Below are positions 15,114 to 21,445 of a DNA stretch of 34,022 nucleotides, in pieces. Source of the stretch: Bacillota bacterium (GTDB lineage: Bacteria; Bacillota; Desulfitobacteriia; Desulfitobacteriales; JAJXUE01); NCBI GenBank assembly GCA_021811155.1, contig JAJZPO010000028.1, positions 1 through 34,022 of the forward strand. The letters run 5' to 3'. Position numbers and translations under genes: made by a program. The notes beneath the pieces were generated by a model. The model was not told the DNA's origin and ran no database searches. It saw only the letters and a list, made by a program, of their open reading frames with translations. Each line of letters starts with the position of its first letter. Within the stretch, counting starts at the first letter, position 1.

Positions 15114-16235
15114 CTACTCCACCTTAACCTTCATTCCCTCGCTGAGGTCGTTGGACGGGTTGAGCACCACCAAATCTCCTTCCTCCAGACCCGAGGTTAC
15201 TTCCATGTTGATATCCCCTACAATCCCCGTTGCCACCTTGGCCTTGCGCAGGATTCCGTCTTTCACCACGTAAACATATTTGTCACTATCCGCCGTAATC
15301 ACAGCTTCAAGTGGGACCTGGAGGATATTATCCTTTGCTGCCGTGACCACCGTCAGGTTGACAGAATAGCCGGGCTTCAGGGCGGGGTCGCTTTGATCAA
15401 CGCTGAATTTAACCTGCACCGTGGTCTGGCTGCCTTGGGCTGTGGCTTGAGTTTGGGCCATGGGCGCAACGGAGGTGACCTTGCCGCTGAATTGTTTGTC
15501 AGCCAGAGTGGCGCCGGTAATTTTTACGATCTGGCCCGGGGCCAGCTTGGCTGCATCCACCTGGTTGATATCCGCTTCTACTATCAAGCGACTCAGGTCA
15601 CCGACAATGACCAGAGGCGCCTGCGGGGCTGCCATCTGATTCGGGGCCACATTGACCTGAAGCGCCGTTCCATCTATGGCTGCCGTAACCTTAGCCTGAT
15701 CTTTTTGACTTTGTACCACAGCAAGGGAAGCCTGGGCTTGTTTCAGCGCTGCCTGGGCCTGAAGCAGGGCGTTTTTGGCGTCATCGATTGAGCCTGTCAA
15801 CATACCCGGGCCCGCTGTTGGCTGACCCGGCAATCCCCCTGCATTAGCCGTTGGCGCCTGGCCGGCCTGCTGCAATTCAGTTACCCGGGCATTTGCCGCC
15901 GTTACATTGGCCCTTGCCACATCGACCGCTGCCTGGGCCTGTTTTATCTGCAAGTCAATGTCTGTAGTGTCCAGTTGAAGTAAAACCGCTCCCTTTTTTA
16001 CCGGAGTACCTACGCTAACCGCCACACTCTTCACCAAGCTGGGTTTATACAAGGTAACTTCCTGTTTACTGGCCATGTCTATAGTGCCGGTGGCGTAAAC
16101 TTTTGTCTCGATGCGGGCCCGTTTTACCCCAACAGCCTTAACCTGCGGCAGGTCAGCCTGGCTGTGGCGGTAAAAGAAATATCCCCCAGTCCCCAAAACT
16201 ACTAGAGCAGCCAAGAACAGCGCCAGCTTTTTCAA
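15114..16235 (-). CDS. MacA/HlyD-family efflux adaptor
   Basis: 373-residue periplasmic-adaptor-like protein. The N-terminal membrane anchor (LALFLAALVVLGTGGYFFY) is followed by a barrel-sandwich/lipoyl half (VKSVAVSVGTPVKKGAVLLQLD), an alanine/glutamine-rich helical hairpin (about residues 95-190) interrupted by a Gly/Pro-rich turn, the second lipoyl half, and a beta-barrel domain. The TTG start at 16235 has GGGGGTGA upstream. The minus strand has a TGCTAAGAT extended -10-like sequence at 16267-16275. It is co-transcribed with the permease. In a Gram-positive cell it would act on the outer face of the single membrane. Confidence 0.9.
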   Translation of the reverse strand: MKKLALFLAALVVLGTGGYFFYRHSQADLPQVKAVGVKRARIETKVYATGTIDMASKQEVTLYKPSLVKSVAVSVGTPVKKGAVLLQLDTTDIDLQIKQAQAAVDVARANVTAANARVTELQQAGQAPTANAGGLPGQPTAGPGMLTGSIDDAKNALLQAQAALKQAQASLAVVQSQKDQAKVTAAIDGTALQVNVAPNQMAAPQAPLVIVGDLSRLIVEADINQVDAAKLAPGQIVKITGATLADKQFSGKVTSVAPMAQTQATAQGSQTTVQVKFSVDQSDPALKPGYSVNLTVVTAAKDNILQVPLEAVITADSDKYVYVVKDGILRKAKVATGIVGDINMEVTSGLEEGDLVVLNPSNDLSEGMKVKVE

Positions 16236-16391
16236 GCCTTCACCCCCGGAGATTCACTATTACAATATCTTAGCACATTTTGGGACAAAACCGAAATCAG
16301 GCCTTTTTCCCCCAGCCGGGACCCTTCTGCCGCTTTTGGAATAAATTGCTAGTAAGTAAGCGCCAGCCGGTTTTGTACAGGGGGAATAATC

Positions 16392-17990
16392 TTGCAGCAG
16401 CTCCTTGACCGCTCTCTCAGATACGCCCGCAGCTTTGTCCATCAGGGAATAACCTCTATTGCCGGAGAAAAACCCGTCCCATCCGCCTACCTGATATCTG
16501 CGGCGCCTGTGCCCACTGCTTTGGCCATGCTTGCCCTTGCTGCAGGCGGGGCCGGCCACATTCAGAATATCCGGCTCGGGGCGGATTACCTGAAAAATAC
16601 ACGCTTGTCCCAGGGTTGGGGCAATACACCCGCCGGCCCGGCAAACAATCTGGCTGCCGCTATCTGTTCCAAAGGCTTGACGGCGCTCGATCCACCTGGG
16701 ATCACTCCCCAGCTAATCCACGACGCTGCGTGCCTGGTAGCAAAAACCTGGACCCAGGATTTCGACCGTTTGGCGCCGGGCTGGCTGCCAAAGCAAAACT
16801 CTCCTCTCATCAAACTGCTGGAGGCAATCAGCGGCAAAACTCTGATCCCCACCCTGGAGACCATAACCCTGCGGGACTTTAAGAGCCTTTCCCACTTCAT
16901 GCCCCCCTATGGCCGTCCCACCATGCTGGCCGTGACCCTGATCAAAGAATGGAACCGCCACGGCAAGGATGAAGAGACCATAGCAGCAGCAAAAGAACTG
17001 GCCGGCTGGGTTTCAGCCGACGGGTCATGGTGCGAAGACGTTGTGGTAACCTCCATGGCGGTCCTGGCCCTGTCCCTTGCCGGTTTAACGGAGCCTCTGA
17101 ACAAAGCGTATGACTGGTTGAGCGAAACCCAGTATGATCACGGCGGCTGGCCTGCTTTCAACCAGTTGACCAACTGGGCCGCCGGCTGGGCCGCTCAGAT
17201 CGTGGGCAGTCCGCAGATTTATCAGCTCACCACACCTTACCTGCTCCGTGCCATCAATCAGGATGGCAGCCTTGGCACTACCCCCCCCAATTCCTATCCT
17301 GATCTGGATGACACTGCTATCGGCCTGCTGGGGCTCCTCAGTGACCCAAATGTACCGCTGGCCCCGCTGCATAAGCCGCGGGATCTGCTGCTTAGACTGC
17401 AGAACAGTGACGGCAGTTGGGGAACCTTCCCTTCTTTCACCGGTTTGCCGCCCGGTTGCAGCTGTGACTTCCCGGTTTACATCAAGAGCGCAGACGTAAC
17501 CTTGCATGTCCTGCAGGCCCTGCTCAAACTGGGTTTCCCCGAGACCTCCTTACCCGTAACCAGGGCTTTGGGCTGGTTAACCAGGTGCCAGCATGCCGAC
17601 GGCACCTGGGATTCGACCTGGTTCCTGGGCCAGACCTATGCCACAGCCCAGATTATCGACCTGCTGCTGGACCTAAAGCCCGATGCGGAAACCACCACCC
17701 GGGGAATCAACTACCTGCTGGGAGCACAAAAGAACGGCCATTGGGACAGGGGTTCAGCGGGTGAAACCGGTCTCGCTCTGTACACCTTGTTGAAGGCAGG
17801 CACATACCCCCACTCCACAACGATAACCAAAGGCCTGGATTACCTTATCTCCCTGCAAACCTCGGATGGTTCCTTCCTCCCCTTTTACAGCGGTTTTTAC
17901 GCCAGCGGGCTCTACTATGAAGAACCCCTGTCCGAAGCCATGGCCGCCCTCCGGGCCCTGGAACTGTTCCTAAAGCTTACACAAAAATGA
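16392..17990 (+). CDS. class II terpene cyclase-like protein (squalene-hopene cyclase/prenyltransferase repeats)
   Basis: 532-residue alpha-toroid protein with squalene-cyclase/prenyltransferase repeats. QW-type motifs are QNSDGSW (337-343), QHADGTW (400-406), QKNGHW (446-451) and the diverged QTSDGSF (489-495); weaker ones are ADGSW (209-213) and QDGSL (290-294). PDLDDTA (303-309) matches the DxDDTA acid motif that protonates the substrate in class II cyclases, which argues against a dead scaffold. It is about 100 residues shorter than usual squalene-hopene cyclases and close to bacterial class II diterpene cyclases, so the substrate could be squalene-like or a prenyl diphosphate. TTG start with GGGGGA six bases upstream. 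It is divergent from the efflux pair; no prenyl-diphosphate synthase is nearby. The stop TGA opens a repeat. Confidence 0.82.
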   Translation: MQQLLDRSLRYARSFVHQGITSIAGEKPVPSAYLISAAPVPTALAMLALAAGGAGHIQNIRLGADYLKNTRLSQGWGNTPAGPANNLAAAICSKGLTALDPPGITPQLIHDAACLVAKTWTQDFDRLAPGWLPKQNSPLIKLLEAISGKTLIPTLETITLRDFKSLSHFMPPYGRPTMLAVTLIKEWNRHGKDEETIAAAKELAGWVSADGSWCEDVVVTSMAVLALSLAGLTEPLNKAYDWLSETQYDHGGWPAFNQLTNWAAGWAAQIVGSPQIYQLTTPYLLRAINQDGSLGTTPPNSYPDLDDTAIGLLGLLSDPNVPLAPLHKPRDLLLRLQNSDGSWGTFPSFTGLPPGCSCDFPVYIKSADVTLHVLQALLKLGFPETSLPVTRALGWLTRCQHADGTWDSTWFLGQTYATAQIIDLLLDLKPDAETTTRGINYLLGAQKNGHWDRGSAGETGLALYTLLKAGTYPHSTTITKGLDYLISLQTSDGSFLPFYSGFYASGLYYEEPLSEAMAALRALELFLKLTQK

Positions 17991-18058
17991 GTCAGTCGGG
18001 GACGGTTCTCTGCTGACTCAAAAAATGAGACCACAAAGAATCATCCCTAACTGACTCA
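17988..18058. repeat. GGGGACGGTTC repeat, TGAGTCAG/CTGACTCA flank type
   Basis: GGGGACGGTTC (17998-18008) is framed by TGAGTCAG (17988-17995) and CTGACTCA (18013-18020). A degraded second unit ending CTGACTCA follows to about 18058. The first three bases (TGA) are the stop codon of the cyclase-like gene. The same flank type occurs at 20176-20209. Confidence 0.7.
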
Positions 18059-18075
18059 CAGGACCGGCGACAAAG

Positions 18076-18106
18076 CTAGGCGAAGTTTTTCAACGGCCGT
18101 CTAGTC
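18076..18106 (-). repeat. GTTGAAAAACTTC hairpin element at the obgE stop
   Basis: On the minus strand: TAGACGGCC, then GTTGAAAAACTTC, then GCCTAG. CTAGACG/CGCCTAG can pair around the conserved centre. The TAG is the obgE stop codon. A near-identical centre with a different stem lies at the minE stop (31873-31898). No T-run follows, so it does not look like a terminator. Confidence 0.6.
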
Positions 18107-19375
18107 TACGAAGTCGAATTCCAGGTCCGCGATCCTCACCTTGCTGCCATGGGTCGCTCCGGCCTGGCGCAAGGCCTCTTCCACTCCCATCGCCTTCAGG
18201 ATGTTCTGAAACCTGCGGACGCCGCCTTCGGTTTCAAAATTGGTCATGGCTACGTGCCTGTCCAGTTCCCGGCCGCTGACCACCAGGACATCCCCATCCC
18301 GCTCGATGCTGAATCGCTCCACCGGTCTTGCCTGAACCAACCTGGGCTCGGCCGCCGCCACAGGCTCAGGAACGCTCGCCTTTAAGTCCGCCAGGAGTTG
18401 GCCAACCCGCAGCATCAAAGACCTGACCCCTTCCCCCGTAGCAGCAGAAAGCGGGTAAATCTCAAACTCGCCGGCCAACAGTTCCTTGAGCCGGGCCAGG
18501 TTCGCCTCTGCAGCGGGAATGTCCATCTTGTTGGCCGCAATTACCTGAAGCTTTCTGGCCAGTTCCGGATTGTGCAGTTCCAGTTCCCGCTGGATCACCC
18601 TGTAATCCTCCAGAGGGTCCCGGTCTTCGCTGCCCGAAATATCAAGCACATGAATCAACAGGCGGGTGCGCTCAGTATGGCGCAAAAACTCATGACCCAA
18701 ACCCGCTCCCGTATGTGCTCCTTCGATGATGCCGGGAATATCGGCGATGACAAAACTGAATCCATCCTCCAACTCTACAACCCCCAAGTTCGGGGTGAGG
18801 GTGGTAAAGTGGTAATCGGCAATTTTCGGTCTGGCAGCAGACACCCGGGAAATCAGGGTGGATTTGCCCACATTGGGGAATCCCACCAAGCCCACGTCAG
18901 CCAGCACCTTCAGCTCCAGGGTGAGCCATCTCTCCTCACCCGGTTCACCCTTTTCCGAGGTAGTCGGCGCTTTGTTGGCATTGGTCATAAACCGGGCGTT
19001 GCCCCGGCCACCGCGCCCACCCCGGGCCACAACCGCCTCCTGGCCGTGGCGCACTATATCAGCCAAGATTTCTCCCGTTTCAACATCTTTAATTACAGTG
19101 CCCACAGGTACCCTGACCCGCATGTCTGCCGCGCCCTTGCCATGCATGTTTTTGCCCTGACCGTGTTCCCCCCGGTCCGCTTTGTAATGGCGCTGGTAAC
19201 GGAAGTCAGCCAGGGTCCACAGGCCTTCGTCCCCGCACAAAACCACGTCGCCGCCCCGTCCGCCGTCTCCGCCGCTGGGACCGCCCTCAGGGACATACTT
19301 TTCGCGCCGGAAAGCCACAGCGCCGGAGCCGCCATCCCCGCCCTTGACATAAATCTTAGCCTGGTCGTAAAACAC
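18101..19375 (-). CDS. obgE: GTPase ObgE/CgtA
   Basis: Essential GTPase acting in 50S ribosome assembly and stress responses. 424 residues in three parts: the glycine-rich Obg fold (about 1-157, GGDGGSGAVAFRREKYVPEGG), the G domain with P-loop GFPNVGKST (165-173), DIPGI and a NKMD-type specificity motif (AANKMDIP), and a C-terminal OCT domain (about 340-424). I start at the GTG at 19375, giving MFYDQAKIYVKGGDGG, which matches the family N-terminus and has AAAGGTGA 7 nt upstream. A GTG two codons earlier is too close to that site. The stop lies inside a repeated hairpin. Confidence 0.96.
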   Translation of the reverse strand: MFYDQAKIYVKGGDGGSGAVAFRREKYVPEGGPSGGDGGRGGDVVLCGDEGLWTLADFRYQRHYKADRGEHGQGKNMHGKGAADMRVRVPVGTVIKDVETGEILADIVRHGQEAVVARGGRGGRGNARFMTNANKAPTTSEKGEPGEERWLTLELKVLADVGLVGFPNVGKSTLISRVSAARPKIADYHFTTLTPNLGVVELEDGFSFVIADIPGIIEGAHTGAGLGHEFLRHTERTRLLIHVLDISGSEDRDPLEDYRVIQRELELHNPELARKLQVIAANKMDIPAAEANLARLKELLAGEFEIYPLSAATGEGVRSLMLRVGQLLADLKASVPEPVAAAEPRLVQARPVERFSIERDGDVLVVSGRELDRHVAMTNFETEGGVRRFQNILKAMGVEEALRQAGATHGSKVRIADLEFDFVD

Positions 19376-19417
19376 CGTCACATCACCTTTAATTCATTCT
19401 GGTAAACGCCGATAGCC

Positions 19418-19447
19418 GGGACGCATGAACCGTCCCCATTATCCTAG
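19418..19447. repeat. GGGGACGGTTC repeat at the spo0B-like stop
   Basis: GAACCGTCCCC (19427-19437) with flanks GGGAC (19418-19422) and ATCCTAG (19441-19447), a diverged copy of the CTAGGAC/GTCCTAG type. The CTA at 19444-19446 is the TAG stop of the minus-strand spo0B-like gene. Confidence 0.6.
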
Positions 19448-19986
19448 CATGGAAATTCGAATTTGATACTGCCTGCGGGGGTATCCTCAAGTATTGCTGC
19501 CTTAAACTTTACTGCAGCTTCTGCCAAATCCCGCTGCCGTGATCGGTTTAAGCCCGAAAGGCCTATCTCCAATTTTACACAGTCTGGAACGCCGGTCAGG
19601 TTTAAGTCCAGCCGGGCAGACCCCGCAATGTTTTCCGCGACTAATGCAACAAACTTGCTGCAGTCCTTGGTCCAGTTTAGTTCGGGCAGTTCACTGTCCG
19701 CTTTGAGGCCGAATGCCACATCATGCTTAAAACAGTTCGCAGACAAAAGCATCAGCTCCACCGCCGCCCGGGCCGGTTTAAGCCGGGAAAGAGGAGCGGC
19801 AGCAATGATGTCCGCCGCGGCCTGCCGCAGGTAATCCAGCGCTGCCTGATTTTTGTTCAGCTGCAGGTAACCCATGACCACCTGAAAATGGTTTAGCACA
19901 TCATGCCGCTGCAGGCGGTAAAGCGCCAGCAGTTCCGCCAACAGGTCAACTTCCTGTATAGTTTCCACAACTCTTTCCCCTTTCAT
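19444..19986 (-). CDS. Spo0B-like sporulation phosphotransferase
   Basis: 180-residue protein with an N-terminal SpoOB-type alpha-hairpin. YRLQRHDVLNHFQVVMGYLQL carries the RHDxxNHxQ motif, and His28 is the likely phosphorylated residue. The C-terminal half resembles a degenerate ATPase-like domain without nucleotide motifs. In B. subtilis, Spo0B relays phosphate from Spo0F to Spo0A. Location supports the call: it lies between rpmA and obgE, exactly as spo0B does in B. subtilis. Start choice: ATG 19986 (AGGA 8 nt upstream) or GTG 19968 (GGGGA 7 nt upstream); they differ by six residues. The SpoOB-type helix also occurs in other two-component sensors, but no catalytic domain is present here. 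Confidence 0.75.
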   Translation of the reverse strand: MKGERVVETIQEVDLLAELLALYRLQRHDVLNHFQVVMGYLQLNKNQAALDYLRQAAADIIAAAPLSRLKPARAAVELMLLSANCFKHDVAFGLKADSELPELNWTKDCSKFVALVAENIAGSARLDLNLTGVPDCVKLEIGLSGLNRSRQRDLAEAAVKFKAAILEDTPAGSIKFEFPC

Positions 19987-20040
19987 GCTTTTTGTCCTGT
20001 TTAGCCCTCGAGTCCACTGCCGCACCCGGTTCAGTTCAAG

Positions 20041-20209
20041 GTGTCACGGGGACAGTCCCCGTGACAGCAAGTGGTGTCACGGGGGCAGGTACAGTGTCCA
20101 AGGGTGTCAATGGGATACCATGACAGTGGCTTAGTCTAGCCGGGTGTCAAGGGGACTGTCCCCCTGACATAAAAATGAGTCAGTGGAGAACCGTCCCCAA
20201 GCGACTCAA
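20041..20209. repeat. cluster of GGGGACAGTCCCC palindromes and one GGGGACGGTTC unit
   Basis: Near-perfect palindromes start at 20041 (TGTCACGGGGA, loop CAG, TCCCCGTGACA) and 20145 (TGTCAAGGGGA, loop CTG, TCCCCCTGACA). A partial copy starts at 20074. A TGAGTCAG...GAACCGTCCCC...CGACTCA unit lies at 20176-20209. All of them sit between the rpmA terminator and the spo0B-like gene. Confidence 0.75.
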
Positions 20210-20238
20210 AAAACCTCCGGGATTCCCGGAGGTTTTTT
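20208..20238 (-). terminator. strong terminator of rplU-prp-rpmA
   Basis: AAAAAACCTCCGGG pairs with CCCGGAGGTTTTTT around ATT. Both strands end in T-runs. It lies 13 nt after the rpmA stop and separates the ribosomal operon from the spo0B-like gene. Confidence 0.9.
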
Positions 20239-20250
20239 TGCTTTGCTTGC

Positions 20251-20550
20251 TTACTTTGCGGTTATTGTCACACGCTCGGGATAAATGCTGACTTGTTTGC
20301 GGTCTCTGCCTTTGCGCTCAAACTTTACATAACCGTCAATCGTGGCGAAAAGTGTATCATCGCCGCCTCTGCCGCAATTGTTACCGGGATGGAACTTTGT
20401 GCCCCGCTGGCGCACAATAATGCAGCCGGCACTAACAAACTGGCCGTCGCCGCGCTTCACACCCAGCCGCTGAGCTTGGCTGTCACGGCCGTTGCGGGAA
20501 CTTCCCACCCCTTTTTTATGGGCAAAAAGCTGCAGGTTCATTTTCAGCAT
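20251..20550 (-). CDS. rpmA: 50S ribosomal protein L27 (with cleavable N-terminal extension)
   Basis: 99-residue L27. It begins [14 protein letters not shown]: the [10 protein letters not shown] site is the sequence cut by the protease Prp in Firmicutes to expose the mature L27 N-terminus that reaches the peptidyl-transferase centre. The rest ([21 protein letters not shown] and [17 protein letters not shown]) is typical. The ATG at 20550 has GGAGGTGG 6 nt upstream; a GTG three codons earlier lies inside that ribosome site. It overlaps the end of prp, so the protease and its substrate are translationally coupled. Confidence 0.97.
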   Translation of the reverse strand: MLKMNLQLFAHKKGVGSSRNGRDSQAQRLGVKRGDGQFVSAGCIIVRQRGTKFHPGNNCGRGGDDTLFATIDGYVKFERKGRDRKQVSIYPERVTITAK

Positions 20551-20912
20551 GGAGTCCACCTCCTCTGTTCAAACATAACAAACCGTGATGCGTGACTCTC
20601 CCGGATTCCTTCCAATCCCTGCAGCATGGCGCCGAGGATAGCCCTCGCCATGAGCCTGTCCTGGTCGGTGGTGAGCCGCTTTAAAGTACATTCCAGAAAT
20701 CCGTCCTCCGCCCGGTAAACAGGCGGCACGGAAAGGTATTTTTCCAGGCCGTTGACAGCGCTGACAGTCAAAGCGGATACACCCGCGCAGACTATATCCT
20801 GCCCCGCTTGGGCAAAACCGGCGTGCCCCTCAACCCGGAAAAAGCGGATATCACCCAATTCGTCTACCTCATACAGGACCCTTATGCCCTTAGGCTTCGA
20901 TGCTTTCGACAA
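20544..20912 (-). CDS. prp: ribosomal-processing cysteine protease Prp
   Basis: Cysteine protease that removes the N-terminal extension of L27. The catalytic pair is visible: His in VEGHAGFA and Cys in [12 protein letters not shown]. It lies between rplU and rpmA as in other Firmicutes. The start is uncertain. Homology begins near [16 protein letters not shown]; a TTG at 20912 (used here) overlaps rplU by 23 nt. A TTG at 20858 has a good GAGGT site but would cut off the first strand. An ATA sits four bases after the rplU stop, just before that strand. The upstream part of the frame to 20984 is rplU in another frame. Confidence 0.88.
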   Translation of the reverse strand: MSKASKPKGIRVLYEVDELGDIRFFRVEGHAGFAQAGQDIVCAGVSALTVSAVNGLEKYLSVPPVYRAEDGFLECTLKRLTTDQDRLMARAILGAMLQGLEGIRESHASRFVMFEQRRWTPC

Positions 20913-21201
20913 CGACCTTGCTGAAGGGCTGACGGTGGCCTTGCTTGCGGCGGTAGTTTTTCTTGGGTTTGTATTTGAAAACAATGATTTTGTCTCCTTT
21001 GCCGTGTTCCACGACCTTGACCACTGCTTTCGCTCCGGCTACCACAGGGGTACCTACCTGGACGCTGCCGTCTTTTTCAACCAGCAGCACCTTTTCAATG
21101 GTCACACTGTCGCCTACATTGGCATCCAGTTTCTCCACCTTGAGCACGTCACCCTGAGCAACCCGGTATTGTTTTCCACCGGTTTCAATAACTGCGAACA
21201 T
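20890..21201 (-). CDS. rplU: 50S ribosomal protein L21
   Basis: 103-residue L21: [18 protein letters not shown] at the N-terminus, and the basic C-terminal [16 protein letters not shown] loop that binds 23S rRNA. ATG start with GGGAGGTG upstream. First gene of rplU-prp-rpmA, transcribed from the promoter at 21312-21340. Confidence 0.98.
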   Translation of the reverse strand: MFAVIETGGKQYRVAQGDVLKVEKLDANVGDSVTIEKVLLVEKDGSVQVGTPVVAGAKAVVKVVEHGKGDKIIVFKYKPKKNYRRKQGHRQPFSKVVVESIEA

Positions 21202-21217
21202 TCTATTGCACCTCCCT

Positions 21218-21305
21218 ACATCCCAGACTCGCCTAAAGCCAGGTAAGTTTTAAAAAACTTTTTAAAAACCTGCTTCGCGCGGTTGTGGCAAGAGACTGCC
21301 TACAT
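21218..21305 (-). promoter_or_regulatory. structured rplU leader, possible L21 autoregulatory leader
   Basis: About 100 nt of transcribed leader. GGCA/TGCC (21287-21300) makes a small hairpin. CAGGT/ACCTG (21240-21272) closes a larger one with a near-palindromic A/T-rich centre (AAGTTTT...AAAACTT). L21 leaders are known in Firmicutes; I could not match this one to the family consensus by eye. Confidence 0.4.
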
Positions 21306-21311
21306 TAAACG

Positions 21312-21340
21312 ATTGTAGCACAAAGCTTGAAAGACTGCAA
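21312..21340 (-). promoter_or_regulatory. sigma-A promoter of rplU-prp-rpmA
   Basis: On the minus strand: TTGCAG (21335-21340), exactly 17 bp, then TACAAT (21312-21317), preceded by TGC as an extended -10. About 110 nt upstream of rplU. Confidence 0.8.
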
Positions 21341-21370
21341 ATCTTTAATTTTAGGCGCTGCTTAAGAGAA

Positions 21371-21438
21371 GGAATTCAGGAGTCAGAATCAGAACAGCTT
21401 ATGCTTAAACCATTCTGACTCCTGACTCCTGAATTCTC
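21371..21438. repeat. inverted 7-bp-period repeat hairpin between rng and rplU
   Basis: GGAATTCAGGAGTCAGAAT (21371-21389) faces ATTCTGACTCCT...GAATTCTCC (21412-21438). They pair fully except for one extra 7-bp unit on the right arm; the loop is 22 nt. It lies 8 nt after the rng stop and before the rplU promoter. No long T-run follows, but its position would let it insulate the two genes. Confidence 0.75.
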
Positions 21439-21445
21439 CTCAGCC

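Noticed and set aside
18398-19405. 335-codon plus-strand ORF opposite obgE
   Set aside because: A long antisense frame caused by codon bias in GC-rich obgE; no ribosome site or domain is seen.
20913-20984. N-terminal extension of prp inside rplU
   Set aside because: Low-complexity Ser/Lys/Ala residues from reading rplU in another frame; not part of the Prp fold.
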